Both the position numbers and the translations under genes were made by a program. From contig JASFXZ010000039.1 of the NCBI GenBank assembly GCA_032209605.1, forward strand, positions 2,418,001-2,482,000: a stretch of 64,000 nt of DNA, written 5' to 3'. Under the pieces are notes generated by a model that saw nothing but the letters and a program-made list of their open reading frames with translations, searched no databases and was not told where the DNA came from. The DNA comes from Mactromeris polynyma (Eukaryota > Mollusca > Bivalvia > Venerida > Mactridae). Of the stretch, positions 15,373 to 27,200 are shown piece after piece. Each line of letters begins with the position of its first letter. Position 1 is the first letter of the stretch.

Positions 15373-17379
15373 TATATTGACATAAAATGCATATATAATG
15401 TGTTATATTTACTGTTTTAAATGCGATTAGTGAGGAAAATAGAGTTCACTTTTTGATTACATTGACCTAATATACCTAAAGAATATGCACAATTTCCTAT
15501 TTTGAATGCAATGTATGGGTATATTTGAGTTCATTTGTGAATATATTGACCTAAAATTCATATATAATGTGTTATATTCTCTGTTTTTAATGCAATTAGT
15601 TAGGAAAAAAGAGTTCTCCTGTTGATTATATTGACCTAATATACCTAAAGAATATGCACAATTTCCAACTTTCAATGCAATTTAATGGTATATTTTGTTC
15701 AGTTGTGTATCTATTGACCTAAAATTCATATAAAATGTGTTATATTCACTGTTTAGAATGCAATTAGTGAGAAAAATAGAGTTCACCTTTTGATTACATT
15801 GACCTAATATACCTAAAGAATATGCACAATTTCCTATTTTGAATGCAATGTATGGGTATATTTGAGTTCATTTGTGAATATATTGACCTAAAATTCATAT
15901 ATAATGTGTTATATTCTCTATTTTTAATGCAATTAGTTAGGAAAAAAGAGTTCTCCTGTTGATTATATTGACCTAATATACCTAAAGAATATGCGCAATT
16001 TCCAACTTTCAATGCAATTTAATGGTATATATGTGTTCAGTTGTGTATCTATTGACCTAAAACTCATATAAAATGTGTTATATTCACTGTTTAGAATGCA
16101 ATTAGTGAGGAAAATAGAGTTCAACTTTTGATTACATTGACCTAATATACATAAAGAATATGCACAATTTCCCAATATCAATGCATTTTATGGGTATATT
16201 TGTGTTCATTTGTGAATATATTGACCTAAAATTCATATATAATGTGTTATATTCACTGCTTTTAATGCAATTAGTTAGGAAAAAAGAGTTCAACGTTTGA
16301 TTACATTGACCTAATATACCTATAGAATATGCACAATTTCCCACTTTCAATACATTTTATGTGTATACTTGTGTTCATTTGTTAATAAATTGACCTAAAA
16401 ATCATATATAATGTGTTATATTCACTGTTTTTAATGCAATTAGTGAGGAAAATAGAGTTCACCTTTTGATTACATTGACCTAATATACCTAAAGAATATG
16501 CACAATTTCCCACTTTCAATGCAATTTATGTTATATTTGAGTTTATTTGTAAATCTATTGACCTAAAATTCATATACAATATGTTATATTCCCTGTTTGG
16601 ATGCAATTAGTGATGAAAATAGAGTTCACCTTTTGATTACATTGACCTAATATACCTAAAGAATATGCACAATTTCCCACTTTCAATCCTTTTTATTGGT
16701 ACATTTGTGTTCATTTGGGAATATATTGACCTAAAACTCATATATAATGTGTTATATTCACTGTTTAGAATGCAATTAGAGAGAAAAATATAGTTCAACT
16801 TTTGATTATATTGACTAAATATACCTAAAGAATATGCACAATTTCCCACTTTCAATGCAATTTATGGGTATATTTGTGTTCAGTTGGGAATATATTGACC
16901 TAAAACTCATATATAATGTGTTATATTCCCTGTTTGGAAGCAATTAGTGAGGAAAATAGGGTTCTCCTGTTGATTATATTGACCTAAGATACCTAAAGAA
17001 TATGCCCAATTTCCTATTTTGAATGCAATGTATGGGTATATTTGAGTTCATTTGTGAATATATTGACCTAAAATTCATATATAATGTGTTTTTAATGCAA
17101 TTAGTTAGGAAAGAAGAGTTCTCCTGTTGATTATATTGACCTAATATACCTAAAGAATATGCACAATTTCCCACTTTCAATGCAATTTATGTTATATTAG
17201 AGTTCATTTGTAAAACTATTGACCTAAAATTCATATACAATATGTTATATTCCCAGTTTGGATGCAATTAGTTAGGCAAATACACGTAATGATATTCGAG
17301 CGAACATTAATTAGTATAAGTCGTGTAAGTACAGCTGTAAATGACCAACGAAATATATAATATTGTAATGAAAAAACAA

Positions 17380-17472
17380 CGACTTCCCGATGGTCTCGAA
17401 CTCGGACCCAAAACTAAAAAGCTTAATTAGCCCTGTAGGGCGCGGACTCGCTACCATCTGAGCTATCACGAC
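17380..17472 (-). mobile_element. tRNA-derived SINE head
   Basis: Read on the minus strand, the segment contains an A-box-like TAGCTCAGATGG and a B-box-like GAGTTCGAGACC at tRNA-like spacing. The acceptor ends do not pair and no normal anticodon arm is visible, so this is a SINE or tRNA pseudogene and not a working tRNA. AT-rich sequence follows on the 3' side. Confidence 0.65.
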
Positions 17473-17610
17473 AGTTAGTTTAATAAAAATCAATATCACA
17501 ATAAATAGTTTTGCTTGTTATTTGATTTACCTATTTTGATAAATAAAGGTGGTATAACCATGTAAACATTGCACGACGTCACTCTCAACTTATCCTGGTA
17601 TACTTATAAT

Positions 17611-17785
17611 GCGTCTACATTGTCTTTTGTTTGGTAACGTCCCCCATTTTTAACTGTTTGTTTACATATTTCATCAGACGTCCAATAAAAGCGCGGGAAT
17701 GATATTTACGTTAAAATGACGTTGACGTCCTTTCCTCCGAATGTGAAGATGGCGGACGTTACCAAACAAAGGACAATGTAGACGC
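17611..17785. mobile_element. Hairpin (foldback) element with 32-bp arms
   Basis: The arm 17611-17642 is the reverse complement of 17754-17785 apart from about one mismatch (GCGTCTACATTGTC ... GACAATGTAGACGC). The spacer is about 111 bp and contains several ACGTC motifs. No coding capacity. It is consistent with a miniature inverted-repeat transposon or a strong structural hairpin. Confidence 0.7.
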
Positions 17786-18825
17786 TGTAGTATTTGTTTG
17801 TTTTCCATTTCGAGGGTTAATATTATATGCTATCACTTTCCATCGGACCTGATATTTATTTTATTATACTGAACAAATATTTCGATGTTAAAATATAAAT
17901 CAATAAAGTCAATGTGACAGAAAAAATAAAGTGCCTATCGACTCGGACTATGTGAATTTTTTAGTAGTCTATTTTTAGACCCGCGCGAGGGCAAAAACGT
18001 TATGTCACAGGGTAAAAAACTTTATGTCACAGGGTAACATTACGGATTTGCTTATAGCGTGTATATGTGAAATTTGCATGGATAAATCACGTGAGGTATA
18101 ATAAAATGAAATAGTGTTTTGAATGCCCACATTTTGGTATAATGGACATTATCATGCGTGCTTTATTTAGAGAGCATATGTATTTTTTGGTGTAAAATTA
18201 AAAGGTATTTCACCAAGTGAGCAGCGGACGCAATAATTAAGTCCGGTGCTTATGAGGCGAAATAATTTTCGATCTTACATTGAAACAAACAAATATTCTT
18301 TTTATTTAATGTTTCATTTTGGTACTGTTTTATGTTTACATGTAGATCAACTCGCAAATTACATTCAATATTCCCGTTGAATGCCACAATATTTATGTGA
18401 CGTCATAGGCCGTCGTGCGCTCGTCTGCCATCAAGTAGTCATTCAATAAAAAACTTCCAATTCTTTCATTTCCGACTGTACACATATGTGTTGTATTTAA
18501 TCATAGTGTAAGCAAACAAAATGAAATGTTACATTATAATGTTATGTTCATATGTGAAAATACTTTTACGTCATGTCTTCATCCACCATCGATGATAAGA
18601 AAAATACCTTTCAAAATCACTAACAATAATCTAGATTCTAGCAAACAACGTGTGAAACGAAAATCTAAGTTTTGTTATTAATTGAGTTCATAATGGATTA
18701 TTCTCTGTTGTTTTCTTGGGGTATTGTGAGGAGGAATTGTCATGTGCACATGGCGTTCCCTGGAACAATTTAATTTTGGATCATAATGTTGCACCGGAAA
18801 GCATGAAATAAAATGAAATAACCAA
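17786..18825. other. Intergenic, no gene recognised
   Basis: No convincing exon was found. There is a short direct repeat of TTATGTCACAGGGTAA at about 18000-18033, and a perfect TGACGTCA palindrome at 18398-18405 with no gene attached to it. Confidence 0.5.
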
Positions 18826-19080
18826 CATGGAAGACCAGCATCTCTGCAAAAAGACATTGTCCTGTGATCCATTCCATCCATTAAATCACCCTCTGTTTGT
18901 CCTCTTTGATTCTCCTCATGGTCAGACAGGCCATTACTGGCGCCCCTGTTCCCTTGCATATTTACATTTGCTCCACCTCAAATGCCTTATGTTTAATGGA
19001 CTGCTGTTTTCCCGAAGGTCTGTGTGGAGAGGCATTGTCTTATGTAGGTGGTATTCCCTGTAGCAACTTATTCTCTTTTA
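18826..19080 (+). repeat. Dispersed repeat, copy A
   Basis: It shares several blocks (CTGTTTGTCCTCTTTGATTC, CTGTTCCCTTGC, GGTCTGTGTGG) in the same order with the reverse complement of 49010-49345. Its 3' half also matches 36770-36905. Three scattered copies with diverged sequence indicate an interspersed repeat. The open frames across it are incidental. Confidence 0.65.
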
Positions 19081-20790
19081 TATACATAATGATAGAGTGG
19101 TAAGACACTTGGTTACTAAAAATTCATCGAACAAATGCAAGATTATGACAGTCACGGACAGAAAACAATTAACAAGAATTGTAAAGATTACCACATATGC
19201 GATACCAATAGTCAAAAAGTAAACTTATAATAATCTGAGGGAGGAAGAACATAGAGTTAATTGTAAACGGAAAGCGGCACTTCTCAATGCACATATAGCT
19301 GCAAACAAATCCCAAGTAAATAAGCATAATTAGATGATTGTTTAGAAGCACTTATACTTGTTTGAATGGCCAGAGTTTGAACAAACACTTGTTCCAAGTA
19401 CACGTTATATCTCATATATAATATGCGGCTGCATGGTCCCAATATATAGCCAATGACATAGAAAGCATGTATAGTAATTGTACACGAGTCTCAAAGCAAA
19501 TTTCATCCTAAAATCATGGAATACATAGATATACTAGAATGACGGAAGAAGCCAACACTAAAATACAGTCGACCAGGAGGAGACATGACAGAAGTATTAA
19601 AATTCCTTTGGAATAATTAAAACTGACGTTACTAAAAGCATGCTTGGACGGAATATATCAAAGAGATAATGATCACCAAGTAGTTATGCTACTTCTGACA
19701 TTTTATAGTGTTTACTGGTATTTTGGCAACAAAACATATTTTATAATTAACTATCTGTAAAATATTTTAAAGTAGTAACTGAACACAAAAGAAAACCGAA
19801 GTAAGTTTTTCTTCCTTTACATTATTTTGTTAGTACTGCGAATAATACAAGGAACTAGTATAATTGGCTAGAGGCTATATATTCTCAAGACTTAGTATTT
19901 GTATTTTCACACTAAAATATATATCTATTCCGTACAATCTCATTCAAAGTAGCCTCTTTGACTGGTCACAAATAAATGACTGGTTTAAATAATTTCAGCA
20001 AAGATTCAATTTTACTTGCTGTAACGCTAGGGGAGATAAGCTTTATGATGAGTTAGTGTTCCGTTATGAACCGGGCTGTCCAGGTTAATACACGTTTCTT
20101 TATGGGAGTAATCGCCCTTGACGACTCTTCTGTTGTTTACCGGTTCTCCAAATTTTGGTGAGTGAATTTGATTTATAAAAATGCAATAAAACTGGTGTTG
20201 CATTCATATGGTTTGCTTATTTTAAGATATTCTTATTTAATAAAGATTTGTCTTTTAACTTTCAAGCTTTGGTAGATGAAAAGAGTTTCGTATGGTTACA
20301 ATGTTTTTACATTTATGTTTTGTGCAAGTTGCTGCTTGTTCACTTCAGAATCAGATACATCATTCTGTCATTATAATGATCATGCATATAACCTTCTTGT
20401 TTACATTTGCTTTTTGAAGGAATTCATTATTATCATAGCTGTAATTCTGCCAAAATTAGGGAAATTGTATACAGCTGAAACGTTTCTTCATTTTTTGAAA
20501 TTTATCAAATTCAATTTGAAATTGTTCTGAAGATGCCAAGAATATGTCACTTGTCTGCTTGAAAATTTGACCCTTAACATTATGAGCTTAGATGAGAACA
20601 GTGTTGTCAATAAGAACTGTTGCCAGTTCAAATGGCATAGGGCTGGTTCAAATTTGCAAAAATCCCTGGCTGGACCCCCTACCTGGTCGGTTACTTTTTC
20701 TTTTTGGGAAAGTTCAACCAAAATTATTGACAAAACTGTAAGTGACATCATTTAGTCATGGCACAGCTATTTACGCATCATGTTGAAGTA
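19081..20790. other. Intergenic region upstream of the plus-strand gene
   Basis: No gene could be supported. The promoter and any non-coding first exon of the downstream plus-strand gene must lie here or just after, because the first coding exon begins at a splice acceptor. A plausible donor (CTGTAAGTGA) sits near 20737. Short open frames at 20276-20755 have no recognisable protein and do not splice in frame to 21194. Confidence 0.4.
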
Positions 20791-20804
20791 AATCAAGATG
20801 AAAA

Positions 20805-20930
20805 AGTGCGCCTGTTGTGGGGCTCGAACTCACAACCCCCTAAACCATCGCTGCCATCATTGAAGTAAATCAAGACGGCCGTCTAAGTTCTCTAACCCCA
20901 CACCACTACACCGTTCTTAACAAATGTTTT
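20805..20930 (-). mobile_element. tRNA-derived SINE fragment
   Basis: On the minus strand a clear B box (GAGTTCGAGCCCC) lies downstream of an A-box-like GTGTAGTGGTGTGG. The two boxes are further apart than in a real tRNA. It differs from the element at 17380. Confidence 0.5.
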
Positions 20931-21193
20931 TTCCTTTTGGGATATACATGGTTAATGGATCACTTCTGTCGGTTCTGAAACATGTCAATAAAAAACTAAA
21001 TGAAATTCAATTTGGGTGGTTTGAAACTGTCATATAGCCATCTGAGAAGAAAGAAAAAATGAAATGCTGCTTTAAAGGTTATTAAGAACCACCTTTCCTG
21101 GTCTTGTGCTTTTCCTTTTTTAATGCAATAATTCGTTTTTTATTTCTGTTTATTTTTCTTGTGTGTCAGAACATTTCATTGTTAATATTTCAG

Positions 21194-21256
21194 TTGAGAG
21201 TCAGCAATTTCAAATAATGGGTCCGAAGGCTGTGACCTTCTCGGAGGAAGATAGAG
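21194..21256 (+). CDS. CEP95-like gene, first coding exon
   Basis: The exon starts at a TTTCAG acceptor (21188-21193), has 23 nt of 5' leader, then ATG at 21217 and 13 codons (MGPKAVTFSEEDR) before the donor at 21257. The acceptor in front of the start codon implies an upstream non-coding exon that I could not place. Confidence 0.75.
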
Positions 21257-24200
21257 GTATATGTTGTTTTTTTACTTGACTATACTCCAAACTTTTTTCC
21301 TTTGTAAGAAAGTTCTAAACTGTTTTCCTTTGTAAGAAAGTTCACTGACTGCAATAAATTGTAAATACACTCCATTTTAATTATTATTGAATTATATGGT
21401 ATACTGATATATGCAGTTATTATGTTGCCATGTGTTATGTTCATTTTTAGTGGAAAATGCGTTATTACTACGGGTGAAATTCATTGTCTTTTAATAGTTT
21501 ATTTTTAACATAGAATAAAGAAGAAACAAAACTAACAAAAACTTGATTATTACCTAACATGGTTCAATGATAATACATTTTATTTTTGGAATTCAATTGT
21601 TGCCCCTTGTCAGTCACTGAATATATGAGAGGTACTTGTACTTCATTAAACTTCAATTTGAACCATGGAGAAGGGATACCAACTTACCCCACCCACCCAA
21701 TATAGCGTTGTGCATATTTCAAAACAAAACTCATAAATTATATAAAACAAACCTAATATATGGTAATTTCTCTTTCGGAACCGCATTTTTTTTGTGTTAA
21801 ACTTAAACTGATTGTACCAATCACGCGTGAAAAATGCGATGGCCTGCAGTTTGTGCACCACGCCCGGTCGTATCTATATTACATTCGTCTCATAAAGCAT
21901 TTCACAACAATTAAATAATATCAAAATGTGCATCATTAACGAAATCACCACCCACGATGGTCGACCTCGGAAATAAGAAGCAGACACGGCGCCTTTGAAC
22001 TCTGCGAGTAGAAATTTTTTGACGTGCATCGCATCAAACATTGGGCCGACTATTTGATCTAACAAGTCGAGACAAGTTGCCTTTGTAGTCTGCGAGAACA
22101 TTGTTTTTGACTTGCAGCACTTCAAAAATTTCGTGCAGATTTGTTCGCTTTTGCTGATACACAGCTACTTTTTGTGAGAGATTGAGAAATAGTCCACCGT
22201 CTTACAGCAGCTTCTTGTTACTCTTTCTATTGAAGAAGCGTTGAATATTAAATTCATACAACCAGTAATTATGCCTTATATCTTCATTAAATTTATGTAA
22301 GTTGTAACACATTGTTCATTATTTTCAGCCATAGTGAACAAGCTAAATGCTCTCCTTGACCAATTACATGTATCCAATCAAATTAATACAATAGCAGATA
22401 TTGGAGCCGGTGTGTTTGTTACTTTGTTTGAAGGATTATGTGGAGAACAGTTGCCAGGTATGTTCATAAAATTGCTACATAATTAGTTAATTTCTTTCCA
22501 TCATTTATCCGTATGATATATATACACAAGTTTTGAAATAAAGAAACAACTCTTTTGAATAATTATGCACTTGACATCTTTGTTTATTACAAGAATTCTT
22601 TACCAATAAGAATGGATTATTACAATGTTTTTACATATATTGTTTCTGTAATTATTTCTGTTGAATGTTACAATGGTGGGGGCACTAAGATTTAGTGCTT
22701 TCCATTGCTCAATCCGTCTGTCCTTCCCGAAACGTGTGTTGTTCATACATCCTGAACTGCTAGACTTACAGTCTTCAAACTTTATAGGGATATATAAGTA
22801 TGTAAAGTTCGGCACCTGGGGATTCACGTCCCTCTCCACCAAGGGAAAATATGAGTTATGAAGTTTGAAAAGGTGAAAAAGTGGGGGCACCTATGTCCTG
22901 TGAACACATTTCTAGTTTGTCCTTATTATTTCCTACAACACCTTTGATTGATGCACACTTACAGCATAATTTCATATACTAAATGTACATGGGGGTAATT
23001 CTTTCCCATATTTAGACAATAAACCATGTATTACATCATATGATAACGTATTTGCTATTGCACAGCTGGGACTCATGAGTGCTCCATATTTTAACTTTTC
23101 TTTTAGGTATCATTAGGTCTTCTAATACACGAGAAGATGAAATCCATAATCTGCAGATTGTAATAGACTCATTGGCTGGTGAAGTGTTACACACATCCCT
23201 CACTCACATCTGCGGGGCAGATGTCATTGATGGAAGTCGAGAAGCCATTAACAACTTGACAGAGATATTTTCTGGTCTGTTAGAGTACATGCTGAATAAA
23301 ATTGATAGTGATGCCTCAACAGATAATGGTGAGTAAAATTGTGTACTGTATTTTTAAACACCAGGTTATTGGTTAGAGCTATATGATGAGTACTGTAGGC
23401 TGTCAAAAAAGTGTGTAAAATAATCTTACGGTTAATTAAAAAAATTATCCAGGTGCTTTTTGAATAAACCATTTGATACTTGTATTGATCTTAGCATCTA
23501 TTAAGTATCAATGTTAATTAAGTAACAAAGGTTTAAACAGATGAACATTTCTGCACTTAATATTGCTGTGCAAGTACGTCATATATAAAAACATTATCAT
23601 ATATAGTTAAATCTCAAAATTAAGAATACCTTTAGGACCATTGCAAACAGGTCTTCTTACTGAGGTAGTCTTAATATTGAGGTTGATAAAGAGCAAAACA
23701 GTGACAGTGGACGTGCAAATTGTGTTCTTAATTTTGAGGTGATCTTTAAGTGAAGCTTTACTATAGTTGATAATGATTATAAAGTACTAATGAACGTGTC
23801 AGTATTGTCAGATAAGATTTTTACAGGAACATTTAAACTTCAAACAATGCTTACCTAACGTAATTTTAGAAGATGATGATCAGAATCTGACAACTGAAGA
23901 CCCTGACTTAATTACACGAGAACAGATTGATGAAATTCTTGATGCAGAATTAAGGAGAGAACGTCTGGTGCATGAAGCTACGGGTATCAAGAATGGTGGT
24001 CCAACTGCAAGATGGGTGGAGGAGTATGTATTAACAAATTAATTTGGCTTGAGTGATTAAGCTGCATTATTCATGCTTAATAATGATATATCTGCTAAGT
24101 CATACTTACCGTATATTACCGGTCATAAGTTGAGTTTTTTTTACTAAAAAAATCACAAAATCACTGGTTGACTTATGATTGAGTAACAGATGAAGACACA

Positions 24201-27200
24201 TTTTCAACTCGAAAATACGACCACGTACCGTCCCGAAATGGGCAGTACGGATATTAGTCACACCGACAGCCAAGGTTAATTCGGATTTGTTTACTATAAT
24301 TGATGACACTTTAATCCCTCCAGGCGTCATAAACACACCAAGAGGTGGGTATTTTATTGTTTGGTCCTTTGTGAGACCCTTAATTGAGCAGTTAGCAGTC
24401 ACATACATTGATTCTTCGCTAATCTGTTATTGTTATACCGTACTCGTAAATTGCCAGTCAAACAACAAATCGTAATTCGTATAAACTTTCGTAATTATCT
24501 GACCAGATTAGTCAATCATAGCTGAATTAGAGTGATGAAATGACTATAGGATTATTTTTTCATCTTATCTAAGTCCCCCCTCGACTTATGGAAGGAGTAA
24601 GCCTAAATTTCCTATTTTACAGACAAAACTACACCCTCGACTTATGGCCGAGATCGACTTATGGCCGGTAATATACGGTATATGAAGTAATTTTATCCAC
24701 CTCTACCTCAGAACTCTGATATATATGGAGAAGTTGTCAGTTGCCTGCAGAGGAGCAGGTTAGTACTGGTTGGTAAACCAGGAGCCTGGTTAGGTCAACT
24801 GACTGCCATATATAATTGAAATACTGTTGAGAAAGGGTGTAACACCCGGAAGAAACAAAATTGAACTTAAAAATTCACCAATAATGGATTTTGTACCTAT
24901 GCACTGTATTGACTGTAATCCTGCCTTTCGTCTAAGGGTAACAAGGTTGATCAATTTATACACATAGTTCTGAACTCCTCTGATGTCAAATATTTTCATA
25001 CTTCACAGATCAAGTCCACCAAGGCGAAAGAATGGAGATAAAAAAGATGATTTTGATTTAACAGTCGAAGACCTATCACTTTCCCCGACGAAAGGTAGGT
25101 TGTGACTCATATCTGCCTTTAAGTAAGATATAGCACCCTGTGGGTGACATTCTGCTTTATTTGGATATGAAATGTGCTAACATATTACATTCTCATTGGT
25201 TTAGCCATTGGTTGATAAATAAGTTCTAGGAATGAGTAATTAATTCCCGTTATGAAGAAATAAATTCACATTAGTATTATTTTGTTAATACAATATTCTT
25301 CTCAATGACTTGTTTTATTATATTAAGCTGCTGATAATTGGCAAGGTTTTAATTTGATGCCTGTCTTAATAATGACCATCAATATTACATTTTTAGACAA
25401 AGTTGACACAACAGCTGATTTGATAAGAGAGAGTGAAGAGTTAGAAAGAAGATTATTGGAAGAACGGAGAATTCTTGAAGCTACAAGGCAACAGAAGGAA
25501 AGACTTTTAAATGGAAGAAATTCAGTAAGAGCTGAAAGTGTGGCTGATGCTAACAGAAGGCCAGAATCACAGATTTCTGAACCTCAACAAAATGGAAGGA
25601 AGTCTCCTGTTGCAGAGAAACCTACTACTTCAGACAGTAATTATTAATTATACAAACATTTTATTCAAGTCTTACATTTGACAAATGTGGTCTTTTATAG
25701 TCATTATACTATTCTTAATTCAGTATGCTTCACTGATTTTTTTATAATTTCTGTTTGCAGTGAAATATTTATCAGCTTTTCATATATTGTATCCACTATG
25801 ATAGAAATGTGGTAACAAAACAACAAAGGAATTACCTTTGCAGTTGACTGAACACAAATATGTATAAGTTATAGACTAATAAGAAATTTTCAGAATGATT
25901 CACTAGGAGTGTGGAATAGTATATTTGAATGCAGCTGGTAATATATCATAAGGACATTGTTTAATGAAAAGTCTGGTGTTGGTTGAATAATCTTGTCTTT
26001 TTTTCTTGAGCCTATTTTGGAACCGGTCGGTTTCAGTCATTATTCAGGCTATATTACAGCGCGCAATCGACAAATAGTTTTTTCCCTCAAACCCCAATAG
26101 CATAGGACTTTGTTATTTCACTGTAAACCTTTTTAGTGTTTCTTTGAAATTTGCTTTTAATAGGCTACAAATCATTTCTAATAGAGCTTGAAGGATGGTT
26201 CACTGTAGCACTGTTCATTTCTTGTTTATTTTATTATTGTTATTAAAGTTTAAACAATCATCTCATTATCAATTATTCATTATTTGAATTGAAAGATGAA
26301 GACAATGTATACTCCCAATCAGTGCAAGAAGCAATACATGTTTAAAACAGTCAGCTGTACATAAAAACTAGGCCACAAATGAAACATAAACTAAATATAC
26401 AGTGAGGTAAATTATATGTGAATAGTCATAGCACAGACTGTGAGACATACATCATCAGTATATACAGGCAAAAAAATAGTAATCTGAATTTACCAGAATA
26501 ATTTTCATTCCTCGTAAAATACGGACACTCATTGTGTCAGCATTGGTAATATTGACATTCTGGTTTAGTCAACATATTTGTAAAGTTCCGATTTCTGTTG
26601 TTACTTATTGCAAAGGGAAAATTATTTTTGATGTCATTCATTCCCTGTTGGTACAAAGTTATCCCTGATTTATCAGAATTTCTAATTAAGCTCACAGAAA
26701 ATTCCTATGTTGGGTTTAGTGTCTTAAAGTAAGATAAGGGGTTCGGAAATGCATCCGCATCAAACCAATGAAAAAAGTCATTTTGTGAAATGTAATGTAA
26801 TTCACGTGGTTAGATGCTACCATATAGCTATGAGAGAAGAAAAGAAATAAAGTTATGGAGCTTCAAGATGTATTTTCATTCAGTGAGCTTTGTAAGGAAA
26901 TACAAACTATTTGTCTAAAAATGCTCTGTGGAATTTAATTAACTGTTTTAATAGAATCACATTAATTGAGAGATGTTTTATATTTCAGGTTTAGTTCGAG
27001 AACGAGAAAGCCGTCTTGATATTATTCGCCGTTTAGAAAATGATCCCAGGTATAAATACATGTTACCACCTACAGCTAGTCAAACCCAAATAGATGATGA
27101 AGAAGATGACGAGACATTTAAAAGTCTTCAAAATATGGTTGAGGAAACCGCTGCTATGGCACGTGCAGCAGTAGACTGTAGTCCTGCACGTGCTAAGTCA

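Larger units (their letters stand above)
1..17280. repeat. Composite satellite array, ~169-bp monomers
   Basis: The region is an AT-rich head-to-tail array. The recurring landmark TTGACCTAATATACC returns at about 169 bp (for example 5163 and 5332), with a related TTGACCTAAAATTC about 84 bp in between, so each monomer is a dimer of two diverged halves. Longer composite units start at 1, 3342, 7139 and 11776. Each has a unique arm of about 430 bp followed by many monomers. The segment 1 to about 2970 is almost identical to 11775-14743, and 3342 onwards is almost identical to 7139 onwards. Short minus-strand open frames of 61-72 codons recur only because the satellite recurs, and show no sign of being genes. 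The array stops near 17280 inside a monomer. Family membership (for example bivalve BIV160/pearl-type or Helitron-like elements with internal tandem repeats) is inference. Confidence 0.95.

Noticed and set aside
851..17180. About twenty minus-strand frames of 68-72 codons with similar protein sequence
   Set aside because: They are one and the same satellite stretch read repeatedly. Frames span more than one 169-bp monomer, neighbouring frames overlap, and no start context, splice sites or domain support coding.
17380..17472. Possible tRNA gene
   Set aside because: A and B boxes are present but the acceptor stem does not pair and the anticodon arm is absent; it fits a SINE head.
18398..18405. 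Perfect CRE-type palindrome TGACGTCA
   Set aside because: No promoter or gene start is recognisable nearby, and an 8-bp motif is expected by chance in sequence of this length at low frequency.
21874..22125. 83-codon minus-strand frame in intron 1 of the CEP95-like gene
   Set aside because: It contains two imperfect copies of a ~90-bp direct repeat and no recognisable domain. Most likely an old repeat, not a gene.
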